A stretch of 52,223 nt of DNA from Paenibacillus fonticola DSM 21315. Its GTDB lineage: Bacteria; Bacillota; Bacilli; Paenibacillales; Paenibacillaceae. Position numbers and translations under genes: made by a program. The notes below the pieces were generated by a model. That model was not told the origin of the DNA. It ran no database searches and saw only the letters and a list, made by a program, of their open reading frames with translations. The DNA lies in assembly GCF_000381905.1 (NCBI RefSeq), contig NZ_KB907283.1, forward strand, positions 1 through 52,223, given 5' to 3'. Positions 25,813 through 34,079 of the stretch are shown here, one piece after another (position 1 is the first letter of the stretch; each line of letters begins with the position of its first letter).

Positions 25813-27612
25813 ATGAAGACGTTTCGGACGAGGCTAACACTCATATTGATGAGCTTGATCGGTATTTCCATGCTTGCCGCCGGGCTGTCCATGGTCTGGG
25901 TGGTCAAGGACTCTCATATCCGGGCGCTGGAGGAAAATTTGGTTCGGGAAATAAATATTTTGGAGTATACATTCCCGTTTCAGCCCCTGGATAACAACTT
26001 GCAAGCGATGGAATATTATACCCGGGAAGCGAAGGAATTGGAGAAGCGCATTAACTCGCGGGTGACTTTTATTGATTTGAATGGGCAAGTGATTGGCGAT
26101 TCAGAGAAAAATGCTTCAGACATGGACAATCATCTGGACCGGGAGGAGATTCTAACCTCCTCAGAGGGACGGTTCGGCAGCACAATCCGATATAGTGAAA
26201 CGCTGGGCGAGGATATGCTCTATGTCGCTCATAAAGTTTACTCTGATCATGGTTTCGAGGGGTATATCCGATTATCTATGAGTCTTAGCGCCATTGGGGA
26301 AGGGCTGAACAAGGGCTGGACCTTCATGGCTGGCGGTCTTATTGTTCTGTTCCTTGCTGCCGCGCTGCTAAGCTACCGGATTGCAAAAGGGCTGACGAAG
26401 CCGCTGGAGCATATTACGCGCGTTGCCAACCGAATTTCCAGGCTGGATTACGACGCCCGTGTCAAGCTGCAGCGGAAGGATGAGATCGGACAGCTTGGGC
26501 TAGCGATCAACGGCATGGCAGACAGCTTGCAGCAGCAGCTTAAGTGGATCCGGGATAACGAGGATCTGATGCAGAGCGTATTAGCGAACATGACCGGCGG
26601 TATACTGATGGTCGACCGGGAAGGGCAAATTGCCCTTGTCAATCGGGAAGCGGAGCGGATTTTGCATATGCAGGGCGATCAGCTTCTTGGCAAGCCTTAT
26701 CATGTGCTGAAACGGAACTATGACTTTATGAAGTTCGTCGAGGAAGGTACGCTGCATAAGGAATACTTACAAGACGAGCGTAATGTTTACGATCCGGAGG
26801 AGAGAACGCTCAATTTTGACGGTGTGCCGATGAGCGGGGATGACGGAAGCTACCGTGGGATGCTGTTTTTATTACAGGATGTGACCGATATACGACGGCT
26901 AGAAAGAATGCGCAGTGAATTCGTTGCCAACGTCTCTCATGAGCTCAAGACCCCAATAGCGGCAGTTAGAGGCTTTGCCGAGACACTGCTGGCCGGGGGG
27001 GTCAAAGATCAGGACACAATGCGTTCCTTCCTGCAAATTATTTATGATGAATCGGATCGGCTTAACCGGCTAATTGGGGACATTCTGGAATTGTCCAAAA
27101 TTGAATCTAAGCGTATTCCGCTCGAATATGCTCCGATACATCTTAAAGAATTACTGGACAGTGTAAAGGAAGTTCTGCTTCCGGCGGCGAACAAAAAGTC
27201 CATTGCGATGCAGCTGGATATTCCTGAACATCTGTTCCTCGAAGGCGATGAAGACCGGCTTCGCCAAATATTCATGAATCTGATTTCAAATGCGATCAGC
27301 TATACACTGGAAGGCGGCAAAGTGAAGGTATCGGCAGAAGTGGTGAACGAGGGCGGGGAACATGAAACAATCCGATTCTCGGTTAGCGATACGGGGATCG
27401 GTATCCCCAAGAAGGATTTGCCGCGGATATTCGAACGCTTCTATCGAGTGGATAAGGCGCGATCGCGCGGATCAGGGGGGACAGGGCTCGGCTTGTCGAT
27501 CGTTAAGCATTTGGTCGATTTGCACCGGGGAACGATTGGGGTAGTAAGCAAAGTCGGTGAAGGAACGACGTTCATCCTGGAGCTTCCGCTGATGCATCCT
27601 CCGCTGGATTAA
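25813..27612 (+). CDS. phoR: PhoR/PnpS-type sensor histidine kinase
   Basis: 599 residues, starting two bases after the fumarase stop with no clear ribosome site of its own, which suggests translational coupling. Layout: membrane helix (about 10-31), extracytoplasmic sensor (about 32-165), second helix (about 171-190), HAMP (about 190-245), PAS (about 255-360), HisKA with H376 in NVSHELKTPIAAVRG, and ATPase domain with NLISNAISY, DTGIGIPKKDLPRIFERFYRV and GGTGLGLSIVKHL. The architecture matches Bacillus PhoR (also called PnpS). Phosphate sensing is inferred from the downstream PhoP-like regulator, the Pho boxes and the nearby pst genes. The order kinase-then-regulator is reversed from the usual phoP-phoR. 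Confidence 0.88.
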   Translation: MKTFRTRLTLILMSLIGISMLAAGLSMVWVVKDSHIRALEENLVREINILEYTFPFQPLDNNLQAMEYYTREAKELEKRINSRVTFIDLNGQVIGDSEKNASDMDNHLDREEILTSSEGRFGSTIRYSETLGEDMLYVAHKVYSDHGFEGYIRLSMSLSAIGEGLNKGWTFMAGGLIVLFLAAALLSYRIAKGLTKPLEHITRVANRISRLDYDARVKLQRKDEIGQLGLAINGMADSLQQQLKWIRDNEDLMQSVLANMTGGILMVDREGQIALVNREAERILHMQGDQLLGKPYHVLKRNYDFMKFVEEGTLHKEYLQDERNVYDPEERTLNFDGVPMSGDDGSYRGMLFLLQDVTDIRRLERMRSEFVANVSHELKTPIAAVRGFAETLLAGGVKDQDTMRSFLQIIYDESDRLNRLIGDILELSKIESKRIPLEYAPIHLKELLDSVKEVLLPAANKKSIAMQLDIPEHLFLEGDEDRLRQIFMNLISNAISYTLEGGKVKVSAEVVNEGGEHETIRFSVSDTGIGIPKKDLPRIFERFYRVDKARSRGSGGTGLGLSIVKHLVDLHRGTIGVVSKVGEGTTFILELPLMHPPLD

Positions 27613-27667
27613 CATCGCGCTTAATAAACGGAATTAAATTCAGGCTAATGTGAAAATTGCTGAAAAT

Positions 27668-27699
27668 TTTACACCGCGTTAACAATGCCATGATATGCT
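27668..27699 (+). promoter_or_regulatory. Pho-box promoter for phoP
   Basis: TTTACA (27668) and TTAACA (27679) are 11 bp apart. A TATGCT -10-like hexamer starts 15 bp after the second box. This predicts PhoP autoregulation separate from phoR. Confidence 0.6.
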
Positions 27700-27803
27700 G
27701 GGCTTGTCTACTTAAAGTGCATGTTCAAAAATTCATTTTTGAATAAGCCCTTGGAGTCTGATTCGTCAACATCCATTATGTTTGCTAGAAAATGGGGGGT
27801 ACT

Positions 27804-28547
27804 ATGACGCAGCGGCTATTAGTAATTGAGGATGAGCCAACGCTCTCAAGGCTTCTGTCTTATAACCTGTCGAGTGAGGGTTATGAAGTTGTTGTTGAGG
27901 AGCATGGGCAGTCCGGGCTGGAAACGGCATTGAAGAACAATTTTAATTTAATATTGCTGGATTTAATGCTTCCCGGTATGAACGGATTTGAAATTATGTC
28001 CAGGCTCCGGACCGAAGGAGTAAAAACACCGGTGATCATGCTGACCGCAAAAAACGCTGAAGAAGAAGTGGTACAGGGTTTGAAATCTGGTGCGGACGAT
28101 TACATTACAAAGCCTTTCGGAGTTGCAGAGCTGCTGGCCCGGGTAGCGGCTGTTCTTAGAAGATCCTCTGGCCTTGAAGAGCCGGAGAAACAGTTGCCGT
28201 CGCAGGAGGCGGGCTCACAAATTACATTAGGCGATCTTGTCATTTATCCTGAGAAATATGAAGTGACCCTGGGGAACGAGCCAATTACGCTCAGGCCGAA
28301 AGAATTTGAAGTTTTGCTATATTTGGCCCGCAAGCCAGGGGTGGTTATGACCCGGGATGATTTGATGAACGCTGTTTGGGGTTTTGACTACATTGGCGGA
28401 CAGAGAACCGTGGATGTTCATGTCAGCTCTTTGCGCAAAAAGCTTGAGCTTGATCCGGGATCTGTCTATATCGACTCAATCCGTGGAGTTGGCTATAAGC
28501 TGGTCGTAAACAAGAGGAAAAACTCGATCACTGCAAATGAGCTATAG
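27804..28547 (+). CDS. phoP: PhoP-like response regulator (OmpR family)
   Basis: 247 residues from ATG 27804, just after GGGGGGT; an ATG at 27792 is also in frame. The receiver domain has the acidic pair ED at 9-10, phosphoacceptor D53 (LILLDLMLPG), T in MLTAKN and K in TKPFG. The OmpR-type winged helix follows (ITLRPKEFEVLLYLARKPGVVMTRDDLMNAVWGFDYIGGQRTVDVHVSSLRKKLE). Expected to bind TT(A/T)ACA repeats of the kind found before phoP itself, the CBS-chemoreceptor gene, pstB-phoU and pstSCAB in this window. Confidence 0.9.
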   Translation: MTQRLLVIEDEPTLSRLLSYNLSSEGYEVVVEEHGQSGLETALKNNFNLILLDLMLPGMNGFEIMSRLRTEGVKTPVIMLTAKNAEEEVVQGLKSGADDYITKPFGVAELLARVAAVLRRSSGLEEPEKQLPSQEAGSQITLGDLVIYPEKYEVTLGNEPITLRPKEFEVLLYLARKPGVVMTRDDLMNAVWGFDYIGGQRTVDVHVSSLRKKLELDPGSVYIDSIRGVGYKLVVNKRKNSITANEL

Positions 28548-28618
28548 GAACAAAAAGTGAAAGATGAAAAACTTGTCGGTTAGACGACGAAAAATATACG
28601 AAGATTTTTGCTTGAAAA

Positions 28619-28665
28619 GAAGTTGTCCAGGTGTTTATCCGCTGCTTGGACAGCTTCTTTTTTAT
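28619..28665 (+). terminator. phoP terminator
   Basis: GAAGTTGTCCA (28619-28629) pairs with TGGACAGCTTC (28647-28657), with one wobble, followed by a long T-rich tract. Confidence 0.9.
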
Positions 28666-28682
28666 TTTTTATTTTTTTATTT

Positions 28683-28724
28683 TTGACCAGGATCAAAGTA
28701 AGAAATTGCTGATCGAAATACAAT
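28683..28724 (+). promoter_or_regulatory. Fnr-like site and promoter of the metal operon
   Basis: TTGACCAGGATCAA (28683-28696) matches the Fnr palindrome TTGATNNNNATCAA at 9 of 10 defined bases. A TACAAT -10 lies at 28719-28724 and no good -35 is seen. With transcription starting about seven bases after the -10, the site is centred near -41.5, the classic class II activator position. The likely ligand is the Crp/Fnr protein encoded by the third gene. Confidence 0.65.
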
Positions 28725-28757
28725 AAGATCAATCATAGTGAAAGGGAGGGTGTTCCG

Positions 28758-28973
28758 ATGGCCATTAAATTGTATCAACTAGAAACGGTATCTTGTCCAA
28801 GCTGTATTGTTAAAATCGAAAAAATGCTCAGTAAGACAGCAGGCGTGCATTCGTCCGAGGTATTGTTCAACAGCTCTAGGGTAAGGGTATCATTCGATGA
28901 CAATGAGATTAGCTCGGAAGCGATTAAGAGCAGCATCGTTAAGCTGGGGTATAAAGTTCTCGGAGAAAAATAA
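28758..28973 (+). CDS. HMA-domain metal-binding protein (CopZ-like)
   Basis: 71 residues with GGGAGGG before ATG. One ferredoxin-like heavy-metal-associated domain: the ligand motif is CPSC (residues 14-17, ETVSCPSCIVKIE), and the later VRVSFDDNEISSEAI and KLGYKVLG match the fold. CopZ-type proteins pass a soft metal ion to a P-type ATPase; here that ATPase starts 35 bp downstream. The ATPase has no HMA domain of its own, so this protein may act as its detached N-terminal domain. Metal unknown. Confidence 0.85.
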   Translation: MAIKLYQLETVSCPSCIVKIEKMLSKTAGVHSSEVLFNSSRVRVSFDDNEISSEAIKSSIVKLGYKVLGEK

Positions 28974-29008
28974 AGCAGGACAAAATCAGCCGGAAAGGAT
29001 GACGTGCA

Positions 29009-30910
29009 ATGTTATTAAAAAAACTGACCCAGAGTCAAAGAATGGCAGCGGCAGGGATGCTGGTAACCGCGTCGCTAATATTGAACAAAACGGTTGGCTA
29101 TGAATGGATAACGATCGTTGTAATGATGGCTTCCACGCTGGTCGCGGGCGTCCCGATCATGCTCAATGCGGCAAAGGCGTTGAAATACAGAATCGTTGGC
29201 ATTGACGCTCTTGTTACGATTGCGGTCATTGGCGCGTGGTTTATCGGTGAATATTGGGAAGCCGCAGCCGTCACCTTTCTATTTATGTTCGGCAATTATT
29301 TGGAATCGAAAACGATCGAGAAGACAAGATCTTCCATACAAGCATTGCTTGCTTTAGCACCGGATACAGCTCGGGTACGCCGGGAAGGCGGAGAAACAAT
29401 AATAAGCCCGAAAGAGGTACAGATCGGCGAGGAGGTCATCGTTAAACCCGGGGAGAAAATTTGCGTGGACGGTACTATTATGGACGGTTCGGCATATATC
29501 AACCAATCCGCGATTACGGGAGAGTCTATTCCTGTAAATAAAGGGCTAAATGACACTGTCTTCTCGGGGACGATGATTGAATCCGGTTATTTAATCGTTA
29601 GAGCCGATAAAGTAGGAGAGGACACGACATTTGCAAGAATATTGCAAATGGTGGAGGAAGCACAGGATAACAAAGCGAAAACGCAAAAATTTCTCGAAAA
29701 GTTCGCCAGGTACTATACGCCGTTCATAATCATAATGGCAGTCGTCATTTACATGATTACACAGGATATCGTCATGGCCTTGACGCTCTTAGTAATAGCC
29801 TGTCCTGGGGCACTTGTTATTTCCGCTCCCGTTTCTATCGTGGCCGGAATAGGCAATGGGGCCAAACGCGGGGTGCTTTTTAAAGGCGGGGAGATGATGG
29901 AGAAATTGTATGCGGTCAAAGCGGTAGCATTCGATAAGACGGGAACGTTGACGATGGGCAAGCCTGCGGTTACCCGGATCATAACGTACGGCATCCCGGA
30001 GAAGGAGCTGTTAAAACTGGCGGCGATCGGCGAAGCTTATTCCGAGCATCCTTTGGCCAGAGCGATAGTAGACCAGGCGACGAAAAACTTTGGTACAATA
30101 AAGGAAGTTCCTGCCGATGTGGAAATAATAGCGGGCCAGGGCATTTCGTTTACCTATGAAGGTCAGCAGTTTTTTATCGGGAACAGGAAGCTCTTTGCCG
30201 CATATGGACTCCAATCGGATAAATATGAATACGACTTAGCAGCAGAGGAAGAGCAGGGGCAGACAGCGGTCATGATCGGGAATACGAAGGGTGTGCTCGG
30301 TATTATTTCCATTGCCGATCAGATCAGAGAGGATGCAGAAGAGGTAATCCATGACTTGAAATCAATGGGCATTCAAAAGGTCGTTATGCTGACAGGGGAT
30401 AATACGAGAGCAGCTAAAGCGATATCGGATCAATTAAGACTGGATGAATATTACGGTGAACTGCTGCCGCAGAACAAAGTTCAGGTGCTGGAACAGCTGC
30501 AAGCCAAGTATGGAGTGGTAGCGATGGTGGGAGATGGAGTTAACGACGCTCCGGCATTGGCTTCAGCAGACTTAGGGATCGCCATGGGGGGAACAGGCAG
30601 TGATGTTGCGATTGAAACGGGAGATGTCGTGCTCATGTCAGGACAATTGAGCAAGCTGGCATATGCGGTTGCATTAAGCCGCACCACGGTTAGAAATATG
30701 AAGCAAAATATTTACTTTGCCCTATTGGTGGCCGCTCTTTTGCTGATCGGTGTACTTGTGAAGAAAGTCAATTTATCCTTCGGGATGTTCCTTCATGAGT
30801 TGTCCGTCCTACTGGTCATTGTGAATGCAATCCGATTGCTAGGCTACGGCAAAAGGCGACGGACTGGCAAAAGTATTGAATTTACTAACGTTGGGAGAGA
30901 AGTACAGTGA
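29009..30910 (+). CDS. P1B-type metal-transporting ATPase with CPG motif
   Basis: 633 residues; GGAAAGGATG lies upstream of the ATG. The P-type signatures are present: actuator ITGESIPV, phosphorylation site DKTGTLTMGKP, SEHPLA nucleotide motif, MLTGDN and MVGDGVNDAPALASADLG. About eight membrane segments are expected. The intramembrane metal motif reads CPG (29801-29809) rather than CPC, CPH or SPC, and the last helix carries LHELSVLLVIVNAIRLL. No cytoplasmic HMA domain: the chain opens almost directly with a hydrophobic segment. Substrate cannot be told from this; zinc, copper or iron export or import are all possible. Four-base overlap with the Crp/Fnr gene. Confidence 0.9.
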   Translation: MLLKKLTQSQRMAAAGMLVTASLILNKTVGYEWITIVVMMASTLVAGVPIMLNAAKALKYRIVGIDALVTIAVIGAWFIGEYWEAAAVTFLFMFGNYLESKTIEKTRSSIQALLALAPDTARVRREGGETIISPKEVQIGEEVIVKPGEKICVDGTIMDGSAYINQSAITGESIPVNKGLNDTVFSGTMIESGYLIVRADKVGEDTTFARILQMVEEAQDNKAKTQKFLEKFARYYTPFIIIMAVVIYMITQDIVMALTLLVIACPGALVISAPVSIVAGIGNGAKRGVLFKGGEMMEKLYAVKAVAFDKTGTLTMGKPAVTRIITYGIPEKELLKLAAIGEAYSEHPLARAIVDQATKNFGTIKEVPADVEIIAGQGISFTYEGQQFFIGNRKLFAAYGLQSDKYEYDLAAEEEQGQTAVMIGNTKGVLGIISIADQIREDAEEVIHDLKSMGIQKVVMLTGDNTRAAKAISDQLRLDEYYGELLPQNKVQVLEQLQAKYGVVAMVGDGVNDAPALASADLGIAMGGTGSDVAIETGDVVLMSGQLSKLAYAVALSRTTVRNMKQNIYFALLVAALLLIGVLVKKVNLSFGMFLHELSVLLVIVNAIRLLGYGKRRRTGKSIEFTNVGREVQ

Positions 30911-31593
30911 ATTGTCACCTCGAGCAAGCAGGCCGATTTCATTGTGTGGAGCTTGTACCGATTTTTAGCAGCTTAAGCCGGGAAGAACTTGTGGAAATAT
31001 CATCTATAACGACGGCGAAAACTTATGAAAAAGGAGAGATGATTTATTTAGCAGGGGATCAGGGGGAGAAGTTGTTCGTTATTCACACTGGAAAAGTTAA
31101 AATATCCCGGCTAAGTCCGGGCGGAAAGGAGCAGGTAATCCGTCTGCTGTCCCCGGGGGAGTTCATGGGCGAGCTCTCATTATTCAGCCCGCAGCCAAGA
31201 ACGAACAATGCACAGGTGTTGGAAAATTGTACATTGTGTGTGATCGAAGGAGAGGAGCTGAAGGCATTGATGGCTAAATATCCGTCCATCGCCTTCAAAG
31301 TACTGGAGGAACTGAGCCGGCGGCTGGATAGCGCGGAGCGTCTGATTGAAGACATTAATTTGCATTCTGTGGAACAGCGGCTCGCTCAAGCCTTGCTGCA
31401 GCTGTCCGGAAACAAGCGCCGGATTGTACTAGAGATGACGAAGGGGGACTTGGCTTCACAGCTTGGCATGAGCCAGGAGACGTTGAGCCGGAAGCTGTCC
31501 TCCTTCCAAGAGCAGGGGCTTATAAAGCTGACTGGCCATCGGCAAATTACCATTTTGGAACGGGAAAAATTAGCTGAATATATGAATATATAA
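30907..31593 (+). CDS. Crp/Fnr-family transcription regulator
   Basis: 228 residues from GTG 30907, overlapping the ATPase stop as GTGA. Cyclic-nucleotide-binding-like barrel (about 20-135: GEMIYLAGDQGEKLFVIHTGKVKIS and LLSPGEFMGELSLF), dimer helix, then a winged helix (about 170-225) with LEMTKGDLASQLGMSQETLSRKLSSFQEQGLI. The recognition helix has E..SR like Fnr, fitting the Fnr-type palindrome upstream of the operon. Cys3, His4, His12 and Cys13 near the N-terminus, with ENCTLC inside the barrel, could bind metal or sense redox state, as in the Fnr-like FLP proteins. Signal not known. Confidence 0.88.
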   Translation: MNCHLEQAGRFHCVELVPIFSSLSREELVEISSITTAKTYEKGEMIYLAGDQGEKLFVIHTGKVKISRLSPGGKEQVIRLLSPGEFMGELSLFSPQPRTNNAQVLENCTLCVIEGEELKALMAKYPSIAFKVLEELSRRLDSAERLIEDINLHSVEQRLAQALLQLSGNKRRIVLEMTKGDLASQLGMSQETLSRKLSSFQEQGLIKLTGHRQITILEREKLAEYMNI

Positions 31594-31607
31594 GGGTAAC
31601 AGAGAGA

Positions 31608-32249
31608 TCATCGCTCCTGTACGTTCAGTCTCACTGCATTTTTTCCCATCTCCTGCTTCACTTGCCAGCCCCATTGCTCCGCGACAAAAGCAAATGGAAT
31701 CATCGTTTTTCCGTTCATGGAAAGCGGGGTACTGTTCATATCTATCAATTGATCACCGACTACAGCCTGCGTACTGCCCGCCGTTATGGAGATATCCTTC
31801 TTCCCCTTTGCCTTAAGAATGGTCGCCTTTGTTCCCTCATCCCAGATTGCTTCGCCGCCAAAGACGGCTGCCGCCTCCTTCACATAGACGAGAAACTGCT
31901 GCTTGCCGTCAATTATTTTTTGAGTGAATGTATGCTTCCTTCCGTTAATATGGACAATAACACGGGTTACATTTCCTTGCTCATCCAATGTTGCAGTGAC
32001 CGTATCTTCCACAAGCTGATCATTCAGCTCCGCGATATTGTTGTCCGTCATCCGATACTTCGAACTGTCGCTCCCGATGGCTTGGGCAATCCAGGAGTTT
32101 ACATCCTGGCTGTGATGCGACAGATCTTTGTATAAATCCAGATTAAACGTCTTCCCTGCCATAATCCAGCGCATTCGGTTAAGCGCAAAATAAACGATGA
32201 ATACAATGGGCAAAAAAACGAAAATAAAAGGGTGCGAATTAAATAACAT
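31608..32249 (-). CDS. Chimeric stalk-domain protein with MBOAT-like N-terminus
   Basis: 213 residues from ATG 32249; AGGGA lies five bases upstream (an ATG at 32264 would bury it). The first about 30 residues (MLFNSHPFIFVFLPIVF and YFALNR) look like the opening of an MBOAT O-acyltransferase, which normally has about 470 residues. The sequence then switches to LDLYKDLSHHSQDVNSWIAQ, which resembles the end of an AlgX/DHHW-like acetyltransferase partner, and ends with a copper-amine-oxidase-N-type stalk domain (about 90-213: FLVYVKEAAAVFGGEAIWDEGTKATI and MIPFAFVAEQWGW). I read it as the product of a deletion that joined the start of one gene to the end of its neighbour. One membrane anchor, rest outside the cell. 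Confidence 0.6.
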   Translation of the reverse strand: MLFNSHPFIFVFLPIVFIVYFALNRMRWIMAGKTFNLDLYKDLSHHSQDVNSWIAQAIGSDSSKYRMTDNNIAELNDQLVEDTVTATLDEQGNVTRVIVHINGRKHTFTQKIIDGKQQFLVYVKEAAAVFGGEAIWDEGTKATILKAKGKKDISITAGSTQAVVGDQLIDMNSTPLSMNGKTMIPFAFVAEQWGWQVKQEMGKNAVRLNVQER

Positions 32250-32498
32250 CTTATTCCCTCGCATCTACTCAATTGGTGTCAGTTCTTCATCAAAACCTAT
32301 GTATAGCTTGCCGAAAAATGATGAGTCAAGAAAAGTACAAGCCCCCTTTGAGAGTTCATATGTCCAAGAAATAGTATACAGTATTATCCAGGTCAAGTAC
32401 TGCCTAGATTAAAAAATAATGCTATCAAACTATTGACACTAAATAGACACAAAATGTTTTGAGTCTAAGGTAGCTATCGTGCGGTTTTAAAAGAACAT

Positions 32499-32552
32499 TT
32501 TACATAGGTACAAAGTACTGTTAACACTCCGTTAACATAGTTCTTCTATGAT
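32499..32552 (+). promoter_or_regulatory. Pho-box promoter of the CBS-chemoreceptor gene
   Basis: TTTACA at 32499 and TTAACA at 32521 and 32532 fall on one 11-bp phase (the position at 32510 is weak). TATGAT starts at 32547, 15 bp after the last box, within a small inverted repeat CTATGA/TCATAG. The rest of 32250-32589 is AT-rich with no gene. Confidence 0.75.
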
Positions 32553-32589
32553 TCATTCATAGATAAATGTTGTTTGGAAGAGTATAGGG

Positions 32590-33828
32590 ATGCAGGGAGT
32601 GGTGAGAGTGAGTATTCAAGCTGTCGCTGAGCGAGAGGTTGTGGCAACAGGTCGTGATGCTTCTGCAAACGCTGGAAAAGAAGACAAGGAAGCCATTGTT
32701 GAAACCGAAAGTAAGCTGACTCCATCCGTAAACTTAAAAGAGCAGATCAGTATAGTACAAACCGAGGCGTATTGTAGAACTGTACCAAAAACTGGTTTTA
32801 AGGAATCGTGTCTGGGCGTTCTGAAGCTGTTTCGAAATGATGAAGACATTCCTTGTGTCGTAATGTGTGATGATATGGACAGGCCTTTGGGAATTTTGAT
32901 GCGGGATACGTTCTATCGCCAATTGGCGGGGCGTTTCGCCGCGGATTTATTTTATGACAGGCCTGCTTTGATGTTTGCTGAGAAATCCCCGTTGATCCGC
33001 GATATTACGACATCCCCACGCGGGCTCATAGATGCTGCTCTCAACCGGGAAGCAAAGGTGTTCTACGATAGTCTGATTATTACAGAGCAAGGCAAGTTTA
33101 AAGGAATTTTGACCGTTCATGATTTAATGCTAATGTCGAGGGAACTGCAGCGTGAAGCGGATCATTTTCGTGAAGTGATTGTTAGCGAAAGCCAGGCCAA
33201 GGTGCTCGAGATCGATCAATCGGTAAAAGAAGTTTCGGTCACATCGGAGCGTGGGTTGCGGGATTCAGAGCAGATGAGCAGCTTTGCAGCAACTGGCCGG
33301 GCAGAGCTTGAAGCGGTTCAAGCTTCTTTTGGACGAGTACTGACGCTGACGAAATCGCAGGAGGAGCGAGTGTCAGCACTGCTCCAGCACGCCAGCAACA
33401 TATCGTCCATCGCTTCTTCCATCCGCGAATTGGCGGATCGCAGCGGGCTGCTGGCCATGAACGCCACGATAGAGGCTGCTCATGCCGGGGAGCACGGCAA
33501 AGGCTTTGCTGTGGTGGCTAGCGAGATTAGAAATCTGGCTCAGCAGACAAAACAGTTCTCAGGCGAAATTGGCGAGACGCTGAATGTTGTATGCGAACTT
33601 GTGCAGCAAACAGCCGATGCTTCGTCTATAACTACCTTGGAAATGCAATCGAGCCACGATCGGGTGAGCAGTGCAGACCACACTTTTAAAATGCTGGTAG
33701 ATTCGGTACGAAATACGGAAATGAGAGGCCGGGAAATGTTCGAGACGGCAGAGAATGCAGCTCATAAGACCGAAATTGTGCTGCGCGAGCTGGTGCAATT
33801 GTCTGCCAAGCAGGACATGAACGAGTGA
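32590..33828 (+). CDS. Soluble CBS-domain chemoreceptor-like protein
   Basis: 412 residues from ATG 32590; GTG 32608 after GGGAG is a possible alternative. No membrane segment or signal peptide, so it should be cytoplasmic. Layout: a variable, charged N-terminus (about 1-50), a CBS pair (about 52-190, including PCVVMCDDMDRPLGILMRD and DSLIITEQGKFKGILTVHDL), then a coiled-coil chemoreceptor signalling domain (about 195-405) with the hairpin tip LLAMNATIEAAHAGEHGKGFAVVASEIRNLA. Such tips bind CheA and CheW. A Pho-box promoter lies just upstream and pstB-phoU follows 250 bp later with its own Pho boxes, so phosphate starvation probably induces it. Whether it feeds chemotaxis or another partner is not known. 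Confidence 0.85.
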   Translation: MQGVVRVSIQAVAEREVVATGRDASANAGKEDKEAIVETESKLTPSVNLKEQISIVQTEAYCRTVPKTGFKESCLGVLKLFRNDEDIPCVVMCDDMDRPLGILMRDTFYRQLAGRFAADLFYDRPALMFAEKSPLIRDITTSPRGLIDAALNREAKVFYDSLIITEQGKFKGILTVHDLMLMSRELQREADHFREVIVSESQAKVLEIDQSVKEVSVTSERGLRDSEQMSSFAATGRAELEAVQASFGRVLTLTKSQEERVSALLQHASNISSIASSIRELADRSGLLAMNATIEAAHAGEHGKGFAVVASEIRNLAQQTKQFSGEIGETLNVVCELVQQTADASSITTLEMQSSHDRVSSADHTFKMLVDSVRNTEMRGREMFETAENAAHKTEIVLRELVQLSAKQDMNE

Positions 33829-33860
33829 TCAATAGACATGTTAATGCCCGGAAGACATAT

Positions 33861-33914
33861 TTTACACTGCGTTAACATTAGGGTGTAATATCTTTTACAT
33901 AGAGAAGGTACAAT
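33861..33914 (+). promoter_or_regulatory. Pho-box promoter of pstB-phoU
   Basis: TTTACA at 33861, TTAACA at 33872 and TTTACA at 33894 lie on one 11-bp phase (33883 is weak). TACAAT starts at 33909, 15 bp after the last box. The gap up to the pstB start at 34080 is otherwise AT-rich. Confidence 0.75.
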
Positions 33915-34079
33915 GATTTTATGTTTGCATTTGGCCAAATGACGCAATCTAATGGGAGCAAGTCTAAATTGCAAACTAAAATGCAAAACTAAATGCATAC
34001 TAATTGCAGGTAAAATTGAGATGGAGTAAAGAGCCGAAGGCTTTGTTATTATGCTGCTGAGATATGAAGGAGATATGAC

